Shown here in pieces: positions 33,505 to 42,724 of a DNA stretch of 64,000 nucleotides. Positions within the stretch are counted from its first letter, which is position 1, and every line of letters begins with the position of its first letter. Both the position numbers and the translations under genes were made by a program. A model generated the notes under the pieces. The model saw only the letters and a list, made by a program, of their open reading frames with translations. It was not told where the DNA came from and did no database searches. This DNA is from Shinisaurus crocodilurus (taxonomy: Eukaryota; Chordata; Lepidosauria; Squamata; Shinisauridae): NCBI GenBank assembly GCA_021292165.1, contig CM037879.1, positions 260,965,921 through 261,029,920 on the forward strand, given 5' to 3'.

Positions 33505-33900
33505 GTAGGACAATTACATTTTTCCAGTTTATCTCTAACAAAGTAAGCAAACGACCTCCTATCTTTTAAATCAAAGGACAGGCATAGCAGTGAAAGAATA
33601 TGGAATACAGGAGGCAAAGTAGAACCTTCAGCAATGTGTAACTAACTGGGGAGTAGGGGGCCTCAGGTAATGATCCCTGGTATGAAAATTGGGGTATTCC
33701 TATTTTGTGCTTGTGAAATGCTGGAGGGTATGCAGAAGAAGTTGTTTGTCTGATACTTAACCCAGTAACTGGATATCCCAAATTGCTCAGAATATGAAGG
33801 CTTTCTGAAGCAGAAGTGTGTCCTGCAACAAAATGTTGCAGTATATCTTCACCCGCTCGGAGAAGTGCTCCTGCTCAGCCAGTCATGCCTTCTTCCAGGA
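33505..33900. other. unassigned spacer
   Basis: Nothing recognised. Confidence 0.5.
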
Positions 33901-33910
33901 TACTATAAGT

Positions 33911-34617
33911 CAGTGATGGCGAACCTATGGCACGTGTGCCACAGCTGGCACGCAGGGACCGCTCTGTGGGCACATGAGCCATAGGTCGCCAGCCCTCAAG
34001 TGGCTTTGGGGGCACAGCGGGGCGAAGCCACCAAAGGACGGAGGTGGGCGGAGCGGCCGTTCCTGCCCACCGCGCGTCGCCCGGCATCCTGCAGGCTGCC
34101 GCCTCTGCCGAGAAGGTCCTCCCAGGGCGGGGCGGGCAGGCCTGGAGAGCCGCTGTTGCCCTGGCGACCACCGAGGCAGAGAGGCCGGCTTGGAGCGCCT
34201 TTCGCTGCGGCATCACTGGGCGGCGCCAACACTCCCCGCCGGTGGCATGAGGCGGTGTCACGCCCCACGCGCGGGCTCAGGCCGTGATGCGGTGGGTGGG
34301 GCCGATGGGAGCGCCCACTCTGGACTGCCCGCTCTTCGCAGGGCGCGCGGGCCACCTCCCCACAGCCACCGCCGCCTCCGCGGCCCATCCGCAGCCTGAG
34401 GTGCATCCCCTCGGGGAAGCGAGCTTGCGGGTGCTGCAGGGCCCTTCTTCGGCCCAGCGCTGCGGAGGATGGCCCGGGCATGCCAGCAGCAAAAAGGCCG
34501 GAAGGCTGCTGGTCCAAGTCCCGCCTCAGGAGGCTCCGCGGGCATTGTCGCAGCAGGCCAGGAGGCTGACCGGGTCCCTGGAGGAGGGCAGTGGCGAGGA
34601 AAGGCAGGCCTCTCCCT

Positions 34618-34672
<55 letters not shown>

Positions 34673-34798
34673 GTTTAATTGCTGTGTTTAAAAACAGGTT
34701 TAATTCAGGTTTAATTGCAGTATTGGCACTTTGAAATAAATAAGTTGGTTTTGTGTTGCAGTTTGGGCAATCGGCCTCAAAAAGGTTCGCCATCACTG
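33911..34798. mobile_element. long non-autonomous hAT with GC-rich interior
   Basis: The ends cagtgatggcgaacct and aggttcgccatcactg are perfect 16-bp inverted repeats. The flanks ctataagt and ctataagc (33903-33910, 34799-34806) match at 7 of 8. Subterminal 'ggcacgtgtgcca' adds an inner palindrome. The interior from about 33990 to 34600 is very GC- and CpG-rich, unlike the ends and surroundings. Frames of 95-266 codons cross it on both strands, as expected when stops are rare, and none shows a transposase motif. The interior may be captured host DNA. Confidence 0.9.
34612..34675. repeat. (TC)n then (AC)n microsatellite
   Basis: TC repeats pass into a short AC run inside the hAT element. Confidence 0.95.
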
Positions 34799-34809
34799 CT
34801 ATAAGCTGT

Positions 34810-35185
34810 TAGAGGCATAAGCAAGCCCCACTCCCTGCTCAGTTTTCCAGGGGTTTTTCCCCAACTTACACTCGGCTTTCCCAGCTCCGGCATCCACCGA
34901 GCATTCTAAGTCCTCATTGGTCTGCTTGCCTGGGTGGGAGGCTGCCCTCTTTTAGTGTTCTTTCTTTTTTAAATTGCATTTCTGCAAACCTCAGGGTTTC
35001 CCCAAGCTCCATTATTTCGGCTTCATTTCTATCAGCACTGGGGCACCGAGTTCATTTTTTATAGGGAATCAGGAGGATAGTCTTCCTTGTCAAAAGAATG
35101 TACCTCTTCTGTATGGATAGTGTCTCGACTCCAGGACTGTGATATATTGGATTGCCAGGTCAAGATGTGCAGAGGGCCGCTGTAC
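34810..35185. other. unassigned spacer
   Basis: Nothing recognised. Confidence 0.5.
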
Positions 35186-35189
35186 TTTT

Positions 35190-35372
35190 AAAACAGTGGA
35201 GGAACACTGACTCCAATGTCAGTGGGCAGTGTATTCACTCTGGCCTTAGTCTGACTAATGGAGTTATCCTTGGTGCTGAACCCTAGCGCCAAAATAGGTT
35301 CAGCACCATGGATAGTTCCTTAAAAGTTCAGACTGCATTCTGGCGTGGATACACTACACCACTGACACTGCA
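35190..35372. mobile_element. hAT MITE of the ggaggctgg family, degenerate copy
   Basis: 'aacactgactccaatgtcag', 'gttatccttggtgctgaacc', 'cagcaccatggatagttcct' and 'ccactgacactg' follow the order of 617-829. Ends are eroded. Confidence 0.65.
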
Positions 35373-35470
35373 GATATATTTAATTTATAAGTGCACCTGT
35401 AAAGAATGGCATAGAAGGCAGATTTTCCCCCCAGATGAACTTTATTTCCCATATATCCCAGAGTACTACA

Positions 35471-35502
35471 TGTGTGTGTGTGTGTGTGTGTATGTGTCCG
35501 TG

Positions 35503-35534
<32 letters not shown>

Positions 35535-35535
35535 G
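35471..35535. repeat. (TG)n/(CA)n compound microsatellite
   Basis: A TG tract, 'tatgtgtccgtgtatata', then a CA tract. The two are self-complementary and can fold into a hairpin. Confidence 0.95.
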
Positions 35536-35539
35536 TCTT

Positions 35540-36440
35540 AAGTGTATAAGAGCCATCTCAGGGTCTACACCTCACAAACTTAGAAAATAAATATAAAATT
35601 ATGAATATTCATCCTCCAGAACAAATTTTTCCAAGGACTCCATTGCTAAGTTGTTGGGGGGTTTTTTTCACTTGACCTGGCTTTACAGAAGCATCGTGCA
35701 GCTTTGTATATTTATTCTGCATACATCAGTTTTAACTGGCATTTCCCTGCAGAGTTTCATTATCCAGGCCACCAGCAAGTGAATTCCCCCCCCCTCTCCG
35801 CTCCTCCTGGGGGAATTAAAAAAAACAACAACCTTGACTTCCCAGACTGGGTTTGCTCCTCTGACCCAAGGCAAGCCAATTTTGTTTGCCAACTGACTCC
35901 CTCGGGTCATTTATTACTGGCAAAAAAAGAGAAACCGCCTCAGAAGAGTGAGGACTTTTCTATGTTAATGAGTCCCACATTAGAATCTGACAGCTAATGG
36001 GGCAAGGGCTGAGCAGAGAATCGCTGCAGGCACTTTCTGCTCCCTCTCAGACTCCAAAGGGTGGGCAAAGGCAGCAGATGAACCCGACAGTTCGCTGAGG
36101 AAGAGGGTCATAGCAGCAACCCAACCTCAACCTATTAATGGCTCAGAGGATTTAATAAGAGAAGTATGGACAAATAGGTCAAGGGCTTGCTCCACAATTC
36201 AGACTTTTAGGCTGCGATCGCACCAGGCCGTCGCTTCGGGCGGGGGGGGGGGGAGAGAGAAGGAACGAGAAGCTGCCCATCCTTGTTCCATTTTCTCCTC
36301 CTCTAACATTGAGCTGCTGCTGCTGAGTGCAGCTGCAGATGTGCAGTCTGCACCAATGAAGAGCAATTGAAGAACTACTCATGAGTAGAGCTGCAACATT
36401 TTCATCAATTCATTGGATAGATTAAAACTTGTAATCATCT
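35540..36440. other. unassigned spacer
   Basis: No gene recognised. C-run near 35788 and G-run at 36240-36253. Confidence 0.5.
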
Positions 36441-36444
36441 CAAA

Positions 36445-36630
36445 AGGCATATCTCAAAACTGAAGGCATATCTCAGGATGAATCTGTCTATTTTGCCTTT
36501 TATAACAGCCACATTTTAAAAAAAATTTGCAAGCAGAAGTTCATTCCTATCTGTTTCCGCATCAGTTTGCCATCCTTTTGCCAAAGTCCACACACATATT
36601 TGTATGCATTTCTGTATACAATTAATCTCT
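36445..36630 (-). repeat. inverted near-identical copy of 33313-33495
   Basis: The reverse complement shares uninterrupted stretches such as 'gtgtggactttggcaaaagg' and 'agataggaatgaacttctgc'. Only a few differences occur, mostly in an A-run. See the finding on the inverted duplication. Confidence 0.85.
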
Positions 36631-36632
36631 CC

Positions 36633-36642
36633 CCTCCTCTCT

Positions 36643-36674
<32 letters not shown>
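36633..36674. repeat. (AC)n microsatellite
   Basis: AC repeat of about sixteen units. Confidence 0.95.
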
Positions 36675-36754
36675 GTATATAGCTAATAAAAGACATGCAG
36701 ATGGCAAGCACCAGTTTAAAAGCTCTCTTCTTTCACACAGGGGGGACATCCTAA

Positions 36755-36856
36755 CCCTACAACTCCCATCAGCCCTCACCAGCATAGCCAATGACAAGGG
36801 ATGATGGGAGTTGTCGACCAAAACATCTGGAGAGCCACAAGTTGCCCAGCCCTATC
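36755..36856. mobile_element. hAT MITE family A, left end lost
   Basis: 'ctacaactcccatcagccct' is paired with 'gggatgatgggagttgt'. 'aaaacatctggagagccac' and 'gttgcccagccct' form the right end. Confidence 0.68.
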
Positions 36857-36967
36857 TTAAGATGATGCCTACTGCCACGACACGTGCACATCATATAAAA
36901 AACAGCACTTCTGCTATAGAATATAGTTTTTACTCATGCAATTGTAATCAGTAGGTTAACGGATTTA

Positions 36968-37300
36968 GGGCGCAATCCTATGGTTGCTAGACGCTGTCCA
37001 GACGGCCACAGGATAATTCGGAGTCCCAGCTCCAGCCTCGGAAACGCACTCCGAGGTCGGAGCTGGGACTCCGACTTTGGAGCGCCCTCCCTCTGCCCTC
37101 GCAGCCAGCGCGGTTCCTTCCACACCGGCCGCGGCTCCAAAGTCGCAAGACCAACCTCGGAGCCGGAGCCGGGAGGGCGTTCTGAAGGGCAGGGAGCAGA
37201 GGAGCGAGGCACCGCCATGCTACCAGGAATCCTGGCAGTGCCTCAGCATCCTCTCCTCATGAGCCGGGGGGGGGGGGGGACATTTAGGCAGACGAAATCA
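36968..37300. mobile_element. GC-rich element family Z, copy 1
   Basis: Starts gggcgcaatcctatg, like family C ends. A perfect 16-bp inverted repeat, tcggagtcccagctcc (37018-37033) and its complement (37059-37074), encloses a second dyad cctcgg/ccgagg. The body shares 'gggagggcgttc' and 'gcgcggttccttcc' with 47681-47937. The right end was not located. Confidence 0.6.
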
Positions 37301-37720
37301 GCCATCTAAGTGTTTTGGAGAGGAGGGAAGCGCAGAGGCAATCCTTGCCTCCACACTCGTGTCCTCAATTGGATGCCGGTAATCCTCCAGGTTCAGAGGA
37401 TTACAGGCAGCCCCATTGGATGGGGCTGCAATTGACTAAAATCCATACAATGAATTTATCTAAATGTATTTAATCCGGGTGTAGCTTGAGTAAGGTTGCC
37501 ACCTCTTACCCCAGACATCAGATATTGCCCTTTAAAACTCCAGGTGAAGCACACATAAAGGCAGACGCGACTCCGTCACATTCCCTCGTGCCCATTCTCT
37601 CCATGGCCCTGCTGTGAGTCCTCCCCCCTCACCTACTGTGCGTCACAGGGTGGGCAACCAGACTGCAGAGGAAATGACCCAGATGAGCCATCAGTGTGCT
37701 TCAAACTGGAGAGTTATAAG
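37300..37720. other. unassigned spacer
   Basis: Possibly the upstream part of a LINE 3' region; no gene recognised. Confidence 0.4.
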
Positions 37721-37726
37721 ACAGAG

Positions 37727-37986
37727 GTAGCTGCTGCTGCCCCTGCTGAATGTGCCTAGAGACCATCTAGCTGTGAGTCCTGCAAGACCTGGTCCCTGCT
37801 TCCCTGGCTCATCACACCTGGCCAGGGAGGGTGGTGCCTGACTGACTCCAGCTACAACGGCTGCTGCTGCTCCTGCTGAAGGTGCCTAGAGACCATCTAG
37901 CTGTGAGTCCTGCAAGACCTGGTCCCTGCTTCCCTGGCTCATTACACCTGGCCAGGGAGGGTGGGGCCTGACTGACTCCAGCTACA
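37727..37986. repeat. tandem duplication, 130-bp unit, two copies
   Basis: 'gtgcctagagaccatctagc' at 37752 recurs at 37882 with very few differences through the whole unit, including 'ctgactgactccagctacaa' at each end. Confidence 0.92.
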
Positions 37987-38583
37987 AAAGCTGCTACGGC
38001 TTTTGCCTTTCCCCCCCTTTTTTCTTTTTACCTTAGTACAATTAGTATCAAATTGTTTATGGTTACCTGTAATTATTTCTATTGTATTTTGTGAATATTA
38101 CATTTAGTGTGTTTTGATATTTTGTAAATTATATTTACTGTTCTCTGATATTTTGTAAATTATTTTTTGAATATTATAGTGTTCTTTGATGTTTTGTAAA
38201 TTATATCTACAGTAATACCTTGGATTGCAAGTAACTTGGTCTGAGAGCGTTTTGCAAGACAAGCAAAATTTTTAAATAAATTTTGACTTGATAAACAAGT
38301 GACGTCTTGCAATACAAGTCGTAGGGATGTAACTGCTCGCCTCAAGCGGGCGTAGTGGGCCAAAATCGGCCCTGCTCACACCCGCCAGAGACTCGCTTTG
38401 ATAGAAGAGTGTTTTGGATTACAAGCACGGTTCCGGAACGAATGATGCTCTCAATCCAAGGTATTACTGTACTGTTATTTATTTGTCATGTTATGAGCTG
38501 CTTTGGGCACATTTTTTGTGGGAAAGCGGCATTCAAATAAAAGATGATGATGATGAGATGATGATGATGATGATGATGATGAT
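37987..38583 (+). mobile_element. LINE-like 3' UTR with (GAT)n tail, split by a mariner element
   Basis: A T-rich region with recurring 'gatattttgtaaattatatt' leads, beyond the insert at 38210-38469, to 'gagctgctttgggcacattt' and 'gggaaagcggcattcaaata', then GAT repeats (38546-38583). This is typical of a LINE end. The clade is not certain. Confidence 0.55.
38210..38469 (+). mobile_element. Tc1/mariner-like MITE, copy 2, nested, with a replaced centre
   Basis: Ends are cagtaataccttggatt and aatccaaggtattactg, with TA at 38208-38209 and 38470-38471. The flanks match the copies at 29502 and 49315. The centre (about 38320-38395) is a GC-rich segment, 'gctcgcctcaagcgggcgta', absent from the others. 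Confidence 0.88.
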
Positions 38584-38584
38584 A

Positions 38585-39045
38585 TGGATTTAAAGGAATG
38601 TCTGTTTTGGACCTCTGCCTGTGTCTTAAACTGTAGTTTCTCTGTGTCTCATTCTAGAAATGCTTCTATTGTCTTAACCACAGTTGCAATCACCTGAAGT
38701 CCCACGACAGAGGGGAGGATGAATCACGTAAAATGGCTCTCACCTTCTAAGGAAGTCTCCAACTATTTCCTAGCCATTATGGGCCACTTATTTGTACATT
38801 TCACCAAGAAAAGATGCAGCTGCCACCACTGGCCATTGGGTGGATCATTACCAAGCAATTTGTCTGACAAAGGGTGTGGCTGGCAAGGCTTAGCTAACAT
38901 TCATAACACCATCGGGGGTTGGCAACCTTTTTGGCCCATGGGCACCCTTGACAATTTGGGAAACGGTCCTGGGCCCAACCACAAAATGGCTGCCCTGGGA
39001 GGTGCGGCAAAGGACAAATAATCTGCCTAAAAGACTGAGTACAAT
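38585..39045. other. unassigned, with a hAT-like end fragment
   Basis: 'gggggttggcaacctttttg' near 38914 resembles a hAT 5' end of the 'ggcaacctttttggccc' type. No partner end was found. Otherwise nothing recognised. Confidence 0.4.
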
Positions 39046-39049
39046 ACAG

Positions 39050-39158
39050 AGCTGAGGTCTGGATGGGAGACCCCTCCTCTAGTTTCCTGCATTGAGCAGG
39101 GGGTTGGACTCGATAGCCTTGTAGGCTCCTTCTAATTCTATGATCGATGAAATCTATG
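39050..39158 (+). mobile_element. 5S-rRNA-derived SINE, 5'-truncated
   Basis: Starts at 'ctggatgggagaccc' (C-box region) and carries the full tail 'cattgagcagggggttgga', 'ccttctaattctatgatc'. Confidence 0.8.
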
Positions 39159-39159
39159 A

Positions 39160-39925
39160 AACACACTAAACAACTCCTTTAAACCCAGTTTTCAGCACCA
39201 ACAGAAACCTATTTCACAGTAATCCCATCTGCAGGTAACATATGTCTTCATTTAAAAAAAAGAAAAAGTGGGAGGGGTAGGAGACCTTGGCGGGTGCCAA
39301 GAAAGCTGTCTGAGGGTACACTGGTCCTCTTGGGCACCAAGTTGCCCAGAGGTAGTGTTAGGGGGTGGCTCACTATGGCTGGAGCCCCAAATCTTTCATT
39401 TGGAGCCCCGAGTTTCTGGGAGGCCATCTGCCCCACCACCCTGCTGTCCATGGGCACTTGCTTAAGTAAAGGTACAGGGGGCCCTGATGATCTCTGCTGC
39501 ATCTGATCCCTCTGGATTAGCTGGCTTTTTGCCCACATCTGCTTCACCTCCTGCTGCCCTCCCGCTTGTATATTTCTGCCTGAGGTTTTTTCCTGAATCA
39601 AATGCTCTCCTCCTCTCCCCTGTCCCTCTATCTTTTTACAAATAGAGGTGTCCTTAGGAGACAGGGTTCTTTAAAGATGCGCACGCGTATGCCGCAGAGA
39701 GACACTACAGCATATGTAAATTAGCATATCCAAATTTGTGCGTTGTTGTTGTTGTGTTGTTGTTCTGTGGACTTTAGCCCCAGATCTTTTCAGTACCTAG
39801 CACCACCCCTGATGTTGCCTACTCCTGGTATACATACTTACCCGGGAAGAAGTCTCATTGAACTCAGGGGTGCTTACATCTGAGTAGACATGTACAGGTG
39901 ACCGGCCACATGGGCGATTCATAAA
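39160..39925. other. unassigned spacer
   Basis: Open frames on both strands (up to 117 codons) lack any domain pattern. Confidence 0.45.
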
Positions 39926-39926
39926 T

Positions 39927-39927
<1 letters not shown>

Positions 39928-39994
<67 letters not shown>
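39928..39994. repeat. (ATA)n microsatellite
   Basis: About twenty-two pure AAT/ATA units, the longest trinucleotide run in the window. Confidence 0.97.
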
Positions 39995-40530
39995 TTGCAC
40001 TGTAAGGCTCCTGTATGACTAAGAAGAGCTCACCTATGCTTTCAAACGTAATTTGAGAAGCCCTAAGCTCTTGCATGCACCAAAGCAAAAATTCTTGGGG
40101 AAAAAATACTTTATTTGAAGTATATCAGGAAGCAAAGAGAGAGACATACAAAGAAATATCTAATCCCCCCCCCCCCGCGCTATAATTCAACTTTGATGAT
40201 TTCTGTTCTCTATCTAGGCCAAGAGCCCCGAATCCCTTGCATGGAACATGAGTCTAATTAACTACATGAGATATCTGAAGCATCTACAGCGCCTTTCATC
40301 CAAGGATCTAGCATCTTTGATGAATATTTGCTAAGTATGAGCCTCTAACACCAATAACGTCAATGGCAGAAATTTCAAATCCTACTGATTTCAGTTGGTT
40401 AAAAACTGCAGAGTAAACCTTACTACTCTCCTGTATTTCTGGCCAGCAGCATCCCCATTTTTTATTTTTTTTAGAAAGTCCTCAGCAGGGTGGAAACCTG
40501 AAATCTCTCGGGTATTTTAGCAGCCTAATT
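39995..40530. other. unassigned spacer
   Basis: Nothing recognised; C-run at 40166-40177. Confidence 0.5.
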
Positions 40531-40532
40531 CT

Positions 40533-41133
40533 CACATCACAATAACCCCCACACTCAAGGGTTGAGTATGGGTTGAGCATGGGTTGTCATTGAACTGTGT
40601 ATTGTTGAAATCATGTGGCTTATCGTGTTGTCTGAATCCACCCAGCCATGGTAACAAACCATGGTTTGTTAACCACAAACATCCCATGAAGAGAACTCAT
40701 GGTTTGTTGTTCGGCTGTGAACTGTGGGTTGTTTGTGGTTTGTTCGTGTGGCTGGGTTCAGACAACACGATAATCCAGGGGTTCTCAACCAGGGGGGAAT
40801 TCCCCCCAGGGGGGAATTTTAGGGTTTCAGGGTGGGAATTTGTGACCACAGACTCAAACTGTTGGAATACTGATCTTTCTACAAAGTACAATTCTACAGA
40901 TTGTACACAATCCACAGGACATCACACCTTATTGTATGGCACAGATTAAGTCAGACAATCTTGGAAAGGGGGGAATGACATTCTGACATATGGAGAAAAG
41001 GGTGCATGGGGCAAAAAAGATTGAGAACCACTGCGATAACCCACGTTTCAACAAGAGCCCACGGTTCAACAACAACCCACACTCAACCCATACTCAGCCC
41101 TTGAGTGTGGGTTATTGTGTTGTCTGAATCCAG
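40533..41133. mobile_element. foldback element family D, copy 2, split by a hAT
   Basis: The left arm, the spacer ('ggtaacaaaccatggtttgt') and the right arm ('ggctgggttcagacaacacg' to 'gtgttgtctgaatccag') follow the plan of 17651-17936. The right arm is interrupted at 40776-41033. Confidence 0.78.
40776..41033. mobile_element. hAT non-autonomous element, nested
   Basis: 258 bp. Ends are caggggttctcaacc and gattgagaaccactg. The flanks cgataatc and cgataacc (40768-40775, 41034-41041) match at 7 of 8. The interior is not palindromic and lacks a transposase frame. Confidence 0.9.
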
Positions 41134-41134
41134 T

Positions 41135-41355
41135 CATTGAGGGGGGTAAATTTGTGTCTGAGCTGTAGCCCTTTAGACTGCAGGGGAGAGGGGTCACATG
41201 ATTGCTCATCAATATATATTTTAAAAATCCTTGCACTGAGTAAAACTGGTGTGACAGGGAGAAAGGTACCAACCCCTCCAAGCAGGGTTTCAGGCGTTGC
41301 ACACAGCAGGTGAAAAGTGTAGAGGTGGACTGAAGAGGCAGGAGGGCTTGCAGCA
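41135..41355. other. unassigned spacer
   Basis: Nothing recognised. Confidence 0.5.
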
Positions 41356-41384
41356 GCTTCCCAAGGCTGGCTCTCCCATTAGGC

Positions 41385-41517
41385 CAGTGTTTTCCAACCT
41401 TGAGTCCCCAGATGTTTTTGGCCTACAAATCCCAGCATGCCCCAGCCAGCGTAGCTGGCTGGGGCATGCTGGGAGTTGTAGGCCAGAAACATCTGGGGAC
41501 TCGGTTGGAGAACATTG
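41385..41517. mobile_element. hAT MITE family B, nested
   Basis: 133 bp with two nearly complete arms and ends cagtgttttccaacc and ggttggagaacattg. The duplication cattaggc at 41377-41384 and 41518-41525 is perfect. Confidence 0.93.
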
Positions 41518-41697
41518 CATTAGGCAGAGCGAGGTGAGCTCCTCAGGCAGCTGATTTCGGTGTCAAGAAAGGGCAGCAACTTTGTTAGTTATTTAATGTA
41601 TTACTGTTGTGGGTTTTTTTACTCCCAAGGGGAGGTGCTTGTAGACTCTTCTGTCTCAGATGCCAAAATAACTTGAGCAGCCTTGGATACTATAAAC

Positions 41698-41838
41698 CAG
41701 GAGTGGGCAACTTGTGAGCAGCCTTCCAGATGCTTTGGGCTACAACTTCCACCAGACCTAGCCAGCATAGCCAATGGCGAGGGGTCATGGGAGTTGTAGG
41801 CAAAAACAACTGGAGGGTCACAAGATTGCCTACCCCTG
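41698..41838. mobile_element. hAT MITE family A, nested
   Basis: Ends are caggagtgggcaac and ttgcctacccctg. The flanks ctataaac and ttttaaac match at 6 of 8. Interior 'catgggagttgtaggcaaaa'. Confidence 0.8.
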
Positions 41839-42240
41839 TTTTAAACCTTGATTTGGGGTTGGGGTACCATTTGCTATTCTGCCTCAGTGGGCTAAATGCC
41901 TTGGGCCAGCCCTGCTGCCTCCTCTATCGCTGCACTGGGAAATATGCATCCCTTTTCCAGTTGTAAAGTGACACCTGATCTGACCAGGAACAGGACAGTT
42001 TGGTGGCACCATCAGCCTCAGGCCTCTATTGCAAGCCTCTCAATGCTCTTCTCTAAGGAAGGGACAATTGTTGTTGTGTCAGGAGGACCATACTGCCTCA
42101 ATTACTGCACATGCAGGCAGGAGCTTCTGCATGACTATTTACGACTTAGAGGCCACAACAGAAACCCCGGAATAATTCCTATAAGATACAGATAGAATGG
42201 GGCATAGAAAACATCCATGCTGCCAAAGCTCACTCTAATT

Positions 42241-42366
42241 CAGAGGTAGGCAACCTGGATGTTTTGGACTACAGCAGCCATATGCACCAGCCAGCATGGT
42301 CAATGGCCAGGGATTATGGGAGAAGTAGTCCAAAATATCTAGAGGACACCAGGTTGCCTACCCCTG
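42241..42366. mobile_element. hAT MITE family A
   Basis: Ends are cagaggtaggcaacctg and caggttgcctacccctg. The flanks ctctaatt and ctctagtt (42233-42240, 42367-42374) match at 7 of 8. Confidence 0.88.
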
Positions 42367-42424
42367 CTCTAGTTCTATGACTATGCTTTTTCACTAACAC
42401 ACAGCAAGGGCTAAAGACTGTAAC

Positions 42425-42722
42425 CTGGTTCGCACGTAACAACCACCCATGGTTTAAACAACCCGTAGGCTGTCGTGCACGAGCGGAATAGAGTGGGCGC
42501 TCTGCCTCCCACGCACCTGCCACTTCCACTTTTAAACAGCAACCTACAATTGCTCGTTCATAGGTTGTTAGTGTGATATCTGAACCTGGACACTTTGGGT
42601 TGTTCATGAGTTCAACAACCCAAAGTTAACCTACAATTTGTTCTTAGGTTAACTTTGAGTTGTTTAACCCACAAATAATCCAAAGTGTCCAGTTTGAACC
42701 TCACGCTAACAACCTATAAACG
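42425..42722. mobile_element. foldback element family E with an inner palindrome
   Basis: Loosely mirrored outer parts ('aacaaccacccatgg', 'cgctaacaacctataaac') enclose a strong palindrome at 42588-42690 with arms ggacactttgg and ccaaagtgtcc, and gttaacct/aggttaac inside it. Confidence 0.6.
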
Positions 42723-42724
42723 GA

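Larger units (their letters stand above)
41362..41914. mobile_element. hAT-like element family X, copy 2, with two nested MITEs
   Basis: Edges 'caaggctggctct' and 'gggccagccctg' with flanks cagcttcc and ctgcctcc (6 of 8). Without the two inserts it aligns along its length with 4332-4584. Confidence 0.75.

Noticed and set aside
33875..34796. Frames of up to 266 codons in the GC-rich block
   Set aside because: High GC content removes stop codons, frames overlap on both strands, no domain is visible, and some frames run out through the hAT terminal repeats.
39797..40088. Poly-Ile and poly-Tyr frames
   Set aside because: They are translations of the AAT microsatellite.
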